Positions 17,524 to 25,678 of a stretch of DNA of 38,710 bases are shown one piece after another. Positions within the stretch are counted from its first letter, which is position 1, and each line of letters starts with the position of its first letter. The notes under the pieces were generated by a model. The model saw only the letters and a program-made list of their open reading frames with translations, searched no databases and was not told where the DNA came from. Location: NCBI GenBank assembly GCA_018830225.1, contig JAHJSS010000022.1:1-38710 (forward strand). Reading direction: 5' to 3'. This stretch comes from Nanobdellota archaeon (GTDB lineage Archaea > Nanobdellota > Nanobdellia > Woesearchaeales > UBA11576). The position numbers and the translations under genes were made by a program.

Positions 17524-19227
17524 ATGCAGAAGGAGTTTTTTGACGAGATCATCGAAGCGATAAAGCATGAGCCGCACTCTAAGATGGATGTCTCTAGGCT
17601 GAAGCTCAAGCTCTGCGAGAGGTATAAGATACGCCAGCCTCCGACTGACATCGAGATACTCCTCAATGCTGAAGAGAAAGACCTGCCTCTGCTGAAGAAG
17701 ACCCTTCTTACCAAGCCTACCCGTTCCATCAGTGGTGTGGCTGTCGTCGCGATAATGTGCAGGCCGCACAAGTGCCCTCATGGTAAGTGCAGTGTCTGTC
17801 CTGGCGGGCCTGCTTCGCATTTCGGTGATGTGCCTCAGTCTTACACAGGAAGGGAGCCTGCGACTATGCGCGCTTTGCGCCATAACTTTGACCCTTACCT
17901 CCAGGTCTTCAACAGGCTTGAGCAGTATGTTGTCGCTGGACACATACCTGATAAGGTCGAGCTGATAATCATGGGAGGCACTTTTCCCAGCACCAGCAAG
18001 AGTTACCAGAAGAGCTTTGTGAAATACGCCCTCAAGGCCATGAATGATTTCTCCGGGCTCTTCTTTGCCGACCACGAACTCAGGCTTGCGGAATTCAAGA
18101 CATTTTTTGAGCTCCCCGGAGGGGTGGGTGATGAAAAAAGGATTGATTCTATAATGAAGAGACTCCTGAAGCTAAAAAACAAGACAAAATCATCCCTTGA
18201 GAAGGAGCAGGCACGGAACGAGACTTCTAAGATAAAGTGCGTCGGCATGACTGTCGAGACAAGGCCTGACTACGGCCGCCTGAAGCAGGGCAACTTCGCT
18301 CTTTCTCTGGGCGCTACCCGCGTCGAGCTTGGTATAGAGTCTGTCTTTGATGACATCCTCGTGAACATAGAGCGGGGGCATGATGTCGCTGAGTCTAAAA
18401 GGTCGATACAGGAGCTGAAAGACATAGGTTTCAAGCTGAACTTCCATTATATGCTGGGCTTGCCTGGCTCTTCTCCGCAGAGAGATATTGATGGCCTGAA
18501 CCGGCTTTTCTCAGACCCTGATTTCCAGCCCGACATGCTGAAGATATACCCTTGCATGGTCTTGAAAGGCACAAAGCTCTACGACCTGTGGAAAGCAGGG
18601 AGTTATTCTCCTTTGACCACTGACCAGGCAGCCAGGATAATCTGTGAGTTCAAGAGGGTTGTGCCTAAGTATGTCAGGATAATGCGCATCCAGCGTGACA
18701 TACCTACAAAACAGACTGAAGCGGGTGTGGACCGGACGAACCTGCGCCAGTATGTGGATCAGCTGTGCAGGGCAAAGCGCATAAGGTGCAGGTGCATACG
18801 CTGCAGGGAGGTCGGCCGTGCTGAGAAGCTCGGCAAGGTGGGCATTACTGTCATGAAATACCCTGCGAGCGGCGGCACTGAGTTCTTCATCGCTGCAGAA
18901 GACACTAAGAATGATGTTCTCGTCGGATTCACCCGCCTCAGGTTCCCGGGCAGTCAGCTGCGGAAGGAGATCACGAAGAAGTCAGCGCTCCTCAGGGAGC
19001 TCCATGTTTACGGCCAGACTGCTGCTGTCGGCGAGAAGACTGCCACAGGCGCAGAGGCCAAGTCCCAGCACAGGGGATACGGCAGGCAGCTAGTCAGGAA
19101 GGCAGAGCAGATAGCTAAACAGCACGGCTACAACAAGATGATAATCATCTCAGGCATCGGTGTGAGAGAGTATTACAGGAAGTTCGGCTATAAGAAGGAA
19201 GGTCCGTACATGGTCAAGCGTATTTAG
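17524..19227 (+). CDS. elp3: Elp3 radical SAM/GNAT tRNA-modifying enzyme
   Basis: CRPHKCPHGKCSVCPGG radical SAM motif, MGGTFPSTSKSYQ, VETRPDYG, C-terminal GNAT GYGRQLVRKAEQIAKQHG. Confidence 0.95.
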   Translation: MQKEFFDEIIEAIKHEPHSKMDVSRLKLKLCERYKIRQPPTDIEILLNAEEKDLPLLKKTLLTKPTRSISGVAVVAIMCRPHKCPHGKCSVCPGGPASHFGDVPQSYTGREPATMRALRHNFDPYLQVFNRLEQYVVAGHIPDKVELIIMGGTFPSTSKSYQKSFVKYALKAMNDFSGLFFADHELRLAEFKTFFELPGGVGDEKRIDSIMKRLLKLKNKTKSSLEKEQARNETSKIKCVGMTVETRPDYGRLKQGNFALSLGATRVELGIESVFDDILVNIERGHDVAESKRSIQELKDIGFKLNFHYMLGLPGSSPQRDIDGLNRLFSDPDFQPDMLKIYPCMVLKGTKLYDLWKAGSYSPLTTDQAARIICEFKRVVPKYVRIMRIQRDIPTKQTEAGVDRTNLRQYVDQLCRAKRIRCRCIRCREVGRAEKLGKVGITVMKYPASGGTEFFIAAEDTKNDVLVGFTRLRFPGSQLRKEITKKSALLRELHVYGQTAAVGEKTATGAEAKSQHRGYGRQLVRKAEQIAKQHGYNKMIIISGIGVREYYRKFGYKKEGPYMVKRI

Positions 19228-19555
19228 TCTTGTGATATCTCATCATGTGCTTCCTGAATTCGCTGTCTGTGTTCCTGAAGTCAAGCGCAAGAGCATAGAA
19301 CCGTCTGTCGCATTCTCTCTTGTGCTGTTGAATCCTTCCTTTAAATTCTTTCATCTCGCCTATAAAGCTTACCATGACTGCTATCAGTGCAAATACTCCT
19401 GTGATTGTGATGCTGACTATGACAAGTATCACTTCTTCAATTGTAGGGCTGTGGTTGGTCAGTTTAAGGATGATCCAATAGATTGCAAGGATTGACAGTC
19501 CCCACATCAGTAGTTTGCTGGTTATTATTGCCCAGTCAATAACATCTTTGTTCAT
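19214..19555 (-). CDS. Small two-TM membrane protein with charged C-terminus
   Basis: 113 aa with two hydrophobic segments; convergent 14-bp overlap with elp3 3' end. Confidence 0.6.
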   Translation of the reverse strand: MNKDVIDWAIITSKLLMWGLSILAIYWIILKLTNHSPTIEEVILVIVSITITGVFALIAVMVSFIGEMKEFKGRIQQHKRECDRRFYALALDFRNTDSEFRKHMMRYHKTKYA

Positions 19556-19668
19556 AGTGACACCTTTATTAGCAGGAGTATTGTCAATATTGTGAGTATC
19601 CCGAATACTGCTAAGGTGATAGGTTCAGGACCAGTCATGAACTCCTTGAACTTATAGTACGCATCCAT
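19552..19668 (-). CDS. 38-aa single-TM micro-protein
   Basis: MDAYYKFKEFMTGPEPITLAVFGILTILTILLLIKVSL*; ATGA stop/start overlap with the 113-aa gene; read manually, below the ORF-track cutoff. Confidence 0.55.
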   Translation of the reverse strand: MDAYYKFKEFMTGPEPITLAVFGILTILTILLLIKVSL

Positions 19669-19784
19669 GAGAATCAATAAGTTTTTCCGCTTAATAAAAC
19701 TTTCCCGCAAAAAACCGAAAACCACGACGACAGAGTCGGAATATTTCCGAATAAAATAAATACTTCCTCGACTATGTAGGGGTT

Positions 19785-20318
19785 ATGCCAGACATCGACT
19801 CCAAATTCATGCAGATCAAGCAGGCCTACGCAGAGCTGGAGGCAACTCTCAAGGGATCAGGCAAGGGTCTGGTCTACCGCACAGAGAAAGGCATCTACGG
19901 GACCACTAATCTTGACAACATATTCAGGTTCTTCAGGGAGATCGGGCTCCAGAACTACAGGCATTTCCTTGACCTTGGCTGCGGTGACTGCCGCGTTGTC
20001 CTGGTCGCGAGTCTTTTCACGGATGCGACAGGCATTGAGTTCAACAGCGAGCTTGTCAGTCACGGCCAGGAGATAAAGGACAGGCTCAACATTATGTGTG
20101 AGCTCATTGTCGGTGACTATCTTGATCACGACCTGACCAAGTATGATATCATCTTCATGAACCCTGACCATGAGTTCGGGGAGCTGGACGCGAAGCTGAA
20201 GGCAGAGCTGCGTGGCCCGCTTTTCATCTACAACGAGATATTCGCCCCGAATACGCTTAAGAAGGGGAAGAAGTTCTGGGCAGGCCAGATACCCATAGTT
20301 AAATACACTAATGATTAA
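19785..20318 (+). CDS. Class I SAM-dependent methyltransferase-like protein
   Basis: FLDLGCGDCRVVLVASLF...ATGIEFNSELV...IIFMNPD; DOT1-like layout. Confidence 0.7.
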   Translation: MPDIDSKFMQIKQAYAELEATLKGSGKGLVYRTEKGIYGTTNLDNIFRFFREIGLQNYRHFLDLGCGDCRVVLVASLFTDATGIEFNSELVSHGQEIKDRLNIMCELIVGDYLDHDLTKYDIIFMNPDHEFGELDAKLKAELRGPLFIYNEIFAPNTLKKGKKFWAGQIPIVKYTND

Positions 20319-20349
20319 GTTTAAATAATTCTGCAGATTATTTCGTGGT

Positions 20350-21126
20350 ATGATAATAGTCAAGATACCTTTCTATGAGGGAGGGGATGTGTCGCCTGAA
20401 GGGGCTGATGCTGTCGCTGACCAGGCAGAGGGCTTTGCCCTGAACGAGTCAGGCCTGACTCCGCGCATCTTCCAGGGCAACATATCCTTGAAGGGCCAGG
20501 ATGTCGATGGCCTGTGCAGTTCTGTCGCTGATGCTGTGGCAAGGCAGCCTTTCGGTGACAGGCTCTGCCTTGTGGGCGGTGACCATTCTGTGACCTATGC
20601 TGGCTTCAAGGCTTTTGCTGCGAAGAACAGCGGCGCGGGAATTGTTGTCCTGAGCTCTTTCCCTGGCTGCGAGGCAGGTGGTGATTCTGCTGTCCACAGG
20701 AGCTTTGTGAAGAGGATACTTCGTGAGGGCATTGTATCTGCTGACAGGGTTGTGCTTTTCGGGTTGAGGGAGTGGACAGGTGATGAGAAGCAGTTCATCG
20801 AGTCTTCGAAGGTCAGGTCTTTCTCGATGAGGCAGATAGAGATGAACAGCCTGTCTGATGTCGCTGACGGCCTGACTGAGCTGCTGAACAGCTGGCAGTC
20901 GATATATCTTTCTGTGGGGATTGATGTCGCTGACCCGTCTTGCGCCCCTGGTGTTGATGATACCAGCCCTGGCGGGCTTTCTGCGAGGCAGCTTCTTTAC
21001 CTGGTCCAGCGCCTGAGGCTGATGCGTAACCTGAAGATGATTGATGTCATCGGTGTCGATGCCGGCAAGGATATCAACTGCATGACTTCAAGGCTTGCCG
21101 CGAAGATCATTGTAGAATTGTCCTGA
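20350..21126 (+). CDS. Arginase/agmatinase-fold protein with degenerate metal site
   Basis: GGDHSVTY, SVGIDVADPSCAPGV..SPGGLSARQLLYLV align to the ureohydrolase family, but DAHxD and part of DxD are replaced. Confidence 0.8.
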   Translation: MIIVKIPFYEGGDVSPEGADAVADQAEGFALNESGLTPRIFQGNISLKGQDVDGLCSSVADAVARQPFGDRLCLVGGDHSVTYAGFKAFAAKNSGAGIVVLSSFPGCEAGGDSAVHRSFVKRILREGIVSADRVVLFGLREWTGDEKQFIESSKVRSFSMRQIEMNSLSDVADGLTELLNSWQSIYLSVGIDVADPSCAPGVDDTSPGGLSARQLLYLVQRLRLMRNLKMIDVIGVDAGKDINCMTSRLAAKIIVELS

Positions 21127-21161
21127 TACTATACGTTTTCTTGGTGTATTTCTGGTGTACT

Positions 21162-21752
21162 TCAGAGGTGTTTTACGCAGTTCACGAGATGGACTTGATG
21201 GTTGCCTTCTGTGTCTAGCTCTACGATGCTCACTGCAGTATTCTTTGTTTCGAGGTTGTTCTTTCTCACTTTGATGCCAAGTATACTATGTAGCACGCTG
21301 TATATGACTCCGCCATGCGTGACCCATAAGACTTTGTCGTTGGCGTGTTCTCTGAGCATCCTTTCCAGGAATCGCTTGACTCTGCGGGTCTTCTGAGCTC
21401 CTGACTCTCCTCCTTTAGGTTTCCACGTGCCGAATCTTATGTTGTGTCTTTTCAGGTGGGCATCGATCTCCTGGTGGGCCCTGCCTTCGAAAACCCCGAA
21501 GCCTCTCTCGCGCAACTCTTTCGCGTAACGAACCCGTGTCTTAGGGTGGTGCTTACGTATCTCCTTAAGGGTGTCTTTGCATCGTAGAAGGTCGCTTGAA
21601 TAGATGATATCGAAATCTTCTTTCCTGAACCTGCGCGCGAGCCGCTTTGCTTGTGCTATGCCTTTTTTTGTCAGGTGACCAGGTGTCTGGCCCTGCATTA
21701 TCTCGTCGATGTTCTCTTGCGTCTCCCCATGCCTGGCCATGATGAGCCGCAT
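21162..21752 (-). CDS. Histidine phosphatase family (phosphoglycerate-mutase-like)
   Basis: MARHGETQENIDEIMQGQTPGHLTKKGIAQAKRLA; VLWVTHGGVIYSVL. Confidence 0.9.
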   Translation of the reverse strand: MRLIMARHGETQENIDEIMQGQTPGHLTKKGIAQAKRLARRFRKEDFDIIYSSDLLRCKDTLKEIRKHHPKTRVRYAKELRERGFGVFEGRAHQEIDAHLKRHNIRFGTWKPKGGESGAQKTRRVKRFLERMLREHANDKVLWVTHGGVIYSVLHSILGIKVRKNNLETKNTAVSIVELDTEGNHQVHLVNCVKHL

Positions 21753-22604
21753 CTATTTCACCACTGCCTTGAATGCTGCTATCGCCACTTCTATCTGTCT
21801 CTTGTCCGGCTCCTTTGTGGTTATCTTCTGCAGTCCTAGTCCTGGCCAGACAAGGATGTTGAGCAGTGTGCTCTTCGGGAACTTTGCTCCCAGCTTGAGC
21901 AGCTCATAGCTTATCCCTGCTATCACAGGTAGCAGCAGTATCCTTCCTGCGAGCTTCATCCAGAAGCTGTCGCTCACTATGAAAGAGAATATGATTATGC
22001 TTGTGACCAGTACTATCAGCAGGAATGTCGTGCCGCATCTCCTGTGGAGCGTGGTGTACTTTTTGACATTGGCCACTGTGAGCTTCTTGCCGTCCTCGTA
22101 GCAGTTGACTGTCTTGTGCTCTGCTCCGTGGTACTCGAACAGCCTGCGCACGTCTTTTAGGAGCGATATCGCGAGGATGTAGATGATGAATATGACAACC
22201 CTTATCACGCCGTCGATGAGGTTGAACAGCACACCCTTTGTCTGGGTTACCTTCGTCAGGTAGAGGGGCAGGAACACGAAGAGGCCTACTGCGACCGCTA
22301 TTGCGATGATTGTGGTTATCGCGAACTCTGTCTTTGTTATCTTTGTCTCTTTCTCGCCGAGCGACTCGTTCGCGGAGTAGTTGAGCGCCTCTATGCCCAT
22401 CACGAGCATCTCTACCAGGTTGACTACGCCCCTGAAGAACGGCCATCCGAGGAACTTTATCCTTTTTGATATGAGTGTCTTCTTCTCTTTCTTGATCGAT
22501 ATCTTCTTGTCAGGCCTCCTGACTGCTATCGCTATTTTATCATCATTCTTCATGAGAACGCCTTCGATGACAGCCTGTCCCCCGATGTGCAGCTTCTTGG
22601 CCAT
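21753..22604 (-). CDS. DUF1385 (YqhQ-like) membrane protein
   Basis: IGGQAVIEGVLMKNDDKIAIAVRRPD, EYHGAEHKTVNCYE, RRCGTTFLLIV. Confidence 0.88.
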   Translation of the reverse strand: MAKKLHIGGQAVIEGVLMKNDDKIAIAVRRPDKKISIKKEKKTLISKRIKFLGWPFFRGVVNLVEMLVMGIEALNYSANESLGEKETKITKTEFAITTIIAIAVAVGLFVFLPLYLTKVTQTKGVLFNLIDGVIRVVIFIIYILAISLLKDVRRLFEYHGAEHKTVNCYEDGKKLTVANVKKYTTLHRRCGTTFLLIVLVTSIIIFSFIVSDSFWMKLAGRILLLPVIAGISYELLKLGAKFPKSTLLNILVWPGLGLQKITTKEPDKRQIEVAIAAFKAVVK

Positions 22605-22644
22605 TGTAAAAAGCGATACCGCCTTATTATATATAGTTAACCCT

Positions 22645-23052
22645 TCAGAGCCTCAGCTCTCCATCTATCTCTTTTGCTATGTCTTCGAGGTCATCGCAGG
22701 TCCGCATTATGTCCTTTCGCAGCTCTTGTATGAGTAACTGCAGCCTGTCCACGCGTAAGAAGTATCTTTTGCTTTCATGGATTACTATGCCTGCTTCCAT
22801 GAGCCTGTTGATGTGGTGCACGACTGTCCCGCGGGTCAGCCCTAGCCGATAGGCAAGCTCGTCAGAAGATATCGGCTGTTTCCTTTTGGCTGCCTTCAGA
22901 AGTTCTATGAACACCCTGAAGCAGCTCTTGTCCTTGTCTCTGAGGTTGAACAGCCCCAGTGAGTTGCCCAGGAATTGGAGGTCGTCATTGACATTCTTCT
23001 CTGTAGGTCTTCGGATCTTTACTATTGTTATCTTCTGGTGTATGAATGCCAA
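22645..23052 (-). CDS. Winged-helix (ArsR-like) transcriptional regulator
   Basis: ISSDELAYRLGLTRGTVVHHINRLMEAGIVIHESKRYFLR; divergent to grpE. Confidence 0.8.
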   Translation of the reverse strand: MAFIHQKITIVKIRRPTEKNVNDDLQFLGNSLGLFNLRDKDKSCFRVFIELLKAAKRKQPISSDELAYRLGLTRGTVVHHINRLMEAGIVIHESKRYFLRVDRLQLLIQELRKDIMRTCDDLEDIAKEIDGELRL

Positions 23053-23096
23053 TTACCCACCCAAATTTTGCTCTTGTTGATATGTTGTTGTTCTGA

Positions 23097-23126
23097 TATA
23101 TAAACTTTTTCCAAAACATTTATATA
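23097..23126. promoter_or_regulatory. Divergent TATA-like inverted pair between HTH regulator and grpE
   Basis: TATATAAA (23097-23104) and TTTATATA (23119-23126) with 14-nt spacer. Confidence 0.5.
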
Positions 23127-23140
23127 TTAGTAGAGTTTAC

Positions 23141-23677
23141 ATGGTTTCTGTTGATTTAAGCTCGACCAAAATGGGGGGTATGACTATGTCTAAAGACCCT
23201 AAAGAACCAAAGAAAAGCGACAAAAAAGAAGAGAAAGCCGACAAGGCTGACAATAAAGGATCTCAGATTGAAGAGCTCACAAATGACCTCAAGCGCGTCC
23301 AGGCTGATTTCGAGAACTACAAGAAGCGCGTTGAGCGCGACAACTCAAAGCTTTGTGAATACTCTAAGGCAGACATCATAAAGAAACTGCTTTCAGTGCT
23401 TGACTCTTTTGAGATGGCCCTCAAGAACACCGACAATCATGAGGAGTTCGTCAAGGGCGTTGAGCTGATCTACTCACAATTATACACCTTGCTGAATGAG
23501 GAGGGCCTGCAGCACATAGAGACTGTGGGAAAGAGGTTTGACCCTTACCTCCACGAGGTGCTTCTCTCTGAGAAGTCTGACAAGGAGGATGACATGATAC
23601 TTGAGGAGCTCCAGAAGGGGTACATGCTGAAGGACAAGGTATTGCGCCACAGCAAGGTGAAGGTGGCGAAGAAATGA
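23141..23677 (+). CDS. grpE: Heat-shock nucleotide exchange factor GrpE
   Basis: LTNDLKRVQADFENYKKRVERD, LLSVLDSFEMALKN, FDPYLHEVLLSE. Real start probably ATG 23180 or 23186, downstream of the TATA element. Confidence 0.9.
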   Translation: MVSVDLSSTKMGGMTMSKDPKEPKKSDKKEEKADKADNKGSQIEELTNDLKRVQADFENYKKRVERDNSKLCEYSKADIIKKLLSVLDSFEMALKNTDNHEEFVKGVELIYSQLYTLLNEEGLQHIETVGKRFDPYLHEVLLSEKSDKEDDMILEELQKGYMLKDKVLRHSKVKVAKK

Positions 23678-23835
23678 TGGTGCACGCAGCAGCACTGCCG
23701 CGCCTGCGTCGGTCGGTAAGTGATGCGGAAACCGGCTTTGTGTCAGTTGACTTTGAAGTCGGCGTGAGCCTGTATCGTCAGGATATGCAGATGTTTGCCG
23801 GCACGCGCACCAGCCGCGCAGTGCTGCTGGGTTGA
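23677..23835 (+). other. 52-codon ORF with discordant codon usage, overlapping grpE stop (TGATG) and containing a 12-bp inverted repeat
   Basis: MVHAAALPRLRRSVSDAETGFVSVDFEVGVSLYRQDMQMFAGTRTSRAVLLG*; Arg codons all CGN; CAGCAGCACTGC (23687-23698)/GCAGTGCTGCTG (23818-23829). Confidence 0.45.
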
Positions 23836-23842
23836 GGATAAG

Positions 23843-24355
23843 ATGAGGATAACAAAAGACACATCACTTGAGGGAGTGAAAAAGATAGGTGAGAAGTGCG
23901 GCAGGTGCGGCAGGTGCTGCTCTTACGGCTCAGGTTTCATGCTCGAGTCAGAAGTCCCGCGCATCTCCGCGTTCCTGAATATCACCAAAGAGAAGTTCGT
24001 GAAGGATCTCCTCGAGGAGACAGAGATATTCCACACCAAGATATTCAAGATAAGGCCGTTCAAGAAGGAGGGCAGGCCTTACGGCCCGTGCATGTTCCTG
24101 GACAAGAACCTTTGTCGCATACATGCGGTCAAGCCGCTGCACTGCAGCATCGGCAACTGCGGGGAGCACGGCGATGACCTGCACGTGTGGTTCATGGTCA
24201 ACTATTGCCTGAACATCTACGACCCAGAATCCGTCCGCCAGTACGCGTCGTATCTTAAGACCGGCGGGCGCATGATTCCGGGTGCGGAGATGGAGAGGCT
24301 GTTCCCTGACAAGGATGTGCTCAAGAAGATATTGAGTTATGAGAGATTCAAATGA
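23843..24355 (+). CDS. YkgJ-family cysteine cluster protein
   Basis: CGRCGRCCSYGSGF...GPCMFLDKNLCRIHAVKPLHCS; ATG at 23843 preferred. Confidence 0.85.
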   Translation: MRITKDTSLEGVKKIGEKCGRCGRCCSYGSGFMLESEVPRISAFLNITKEKFVKDLLEETEIFHTKIFKIRPFKKEGRPYGPCMFLDKNLCRIHAVKPLHCSIGNCGEHGDDLHVWFMVNYCLNIYDPESVRQYASYLKTGGRMIPGAEMERLFPDKDVLKKILSYERFK

Positions 24356-24374
24356 TATTTGGAGGATGATTTCG

Positions 24375-24728
24375 ATGGAACAGAAGAACCTTAACGTATC
24401 AGTGAATGAGGGCGACGCATTTTTCTGCCATGAGCTCTCTGTGAACTATAACCCTTTGCAGTTCTTGCTTGATTTCAAGTGCATAACGCCGAGGGTGGAC
24501 GTGCGCTCGAAGCAAGGGCCTGTGATAAACATAAAGCATAATGTCATCATGCTGGACCCTTATCATACCAAGCAGATGCTTGAGCTGCTCACCAGGGTCG
24601 TGTCTGACTATGAGAATGATTTCGGCAAGATAGTGAAGCCCAAGTCTGTCGAGAAGATGGAGAAGAAGATAAAGACCAAGGAGAGCGGTGACAAGAAGAC
24701 CATCGCCGCCCCGACGTATTTCGGTTAG
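24375..24728 (+). CDS. DUF3467-like protein
   Basis: FFCHELSVNYNPLQFLLDFKCITPR...HNVIMLDPYHTKQMLELL. Confidence 0.7.
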   Translation: MEQKNLNVSVNEGDAFFCHELSVNYNPLQFLLDFKCITPRVDVRSKQGPVINIKHNVIMLDPYHTKQMLELLTRVVSDYENDFGKIVKPKSVEKMEKKIKTKESGDKKTIAAPTYFG

Positions 24729-24738
24729 GAGGGTGAAG

Positions 24739-25062
24739 ATGGATCACTGCCAGAATGATTTCAGGCGTTCAAGGTCTGCCCTGAACGAGTATTTCCTCGA
24801 TGCGGGGAAGATACTGCGCTACCTGATAGGCAATGATGAGAAGCTTGATACGCTCATCATCTGCAACCCGTACAGGCAGCGCTTCGTGACGACAGACCAG
24901 GAGGTCTATCACGCCCTGGGCAGCGTCAAGGAGTACGACACGTTCAGGCTCAACAGGCTTTCCAAGCTTTTCGAGGCGGTCTCTGTCCGCACTGTCGCGA
25001 GGAAGCAGCTCCTCACAGATGACACCGTCGACAAGCTCAGGGCAGATGCATTGAGGGAATAA
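24739..25062 (+). CDS. Uncharacterized archaeal protein
   Basis: MDHCQNDFRRSRSALNEYFLDAGKILRYL...; closely spaced in the heat-shock cluster. Confidence 0.55.
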   Translation: MDHCQNDFRRSRSALNEYFLDAGKILRYLIGNDEKLDTLIICNPYRQRFVTTDQEVYHALGSVKEYDTFRLNRLSKLFEAVSVRTVARKQLLTDDTVDKLRADALRE

Positions 25063-25063
25063 G

Positions 25064-25636
25064 ATGAAAGAGATTGAAGTGAAGATACTGGAGATAGATA
25101 CTAAGGTTATCCTTACAAAGATAAAAAGTATGGGTGCTACCTTTGTGGAGAAAGGTCTGGTCAGTCTCAAAGCGTATGACTTCCCTGATGACCGACTCGT
25201 CAAGAAGGGCCAGTTCATAAGGGTCCGCAAGATTGCGGGTCGTGTGGAACTGGTATTCAAGGATCCTCAGAAGGGAGACCGTATCAAGTATTGCGAAGAG
25301 ACACAGGTGACTGTCAGTGACTTTGACACTACTTGCGCACTGTTCGAGAAGATTGGCATGAAGAAGTTCGCTGAGATGGAGAAGTACCGTGCCACATATA
25401 AGGTCGGCGAATTCAGGATAGAGTTCGACAAGTATGCAGGCATACCTTGGTTTGTTGAAGTGGAAGCGCCTTCAGAAGAGGCATTGGTTGATTTTGTGCA
25501 GAAGCTTGGATTTGACCTTGATGACAAGGAGACGGTTGTCGCAAAGCTAATCAAAGATGTTTACGGAGAGCATATTCACTCTGTCAATTTCAAGGAGAAA
25601 GGCGAATTACCAGACTATGACAGTCTGTTTGAATAA
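25064..25636 (+). CDS. CYTH-domain protein (class IV adenylate cyclase / ThTPase superfamily)
   Basis: N-terminal EIEVKILEID, FIRVRK, FRIEFDKYAGIPWFVEVEAPSEE. Confidence 0.88.
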   Translation: MKEIEVKILEIDTKVILTKIKSMGATFVEKGLVSLKAYDFPDDRLVKKGQFIRVRKIAGRVELVFKDPQKGDRIKYCEETQVTVSDFDTTCALFEKIGMKKFAEMEKYRATYKVGEFRIEFDKYAGIPWFVEVEAPSEEALVDFVQKLGFDLDDKETVVAKLIKDVYGEHIHSVNFKEKGELPDYDSLFE

Positions 25637-25678
25637 TAAAAACTAACAATACAATACACAACTAGGAGGGTAAATAAA

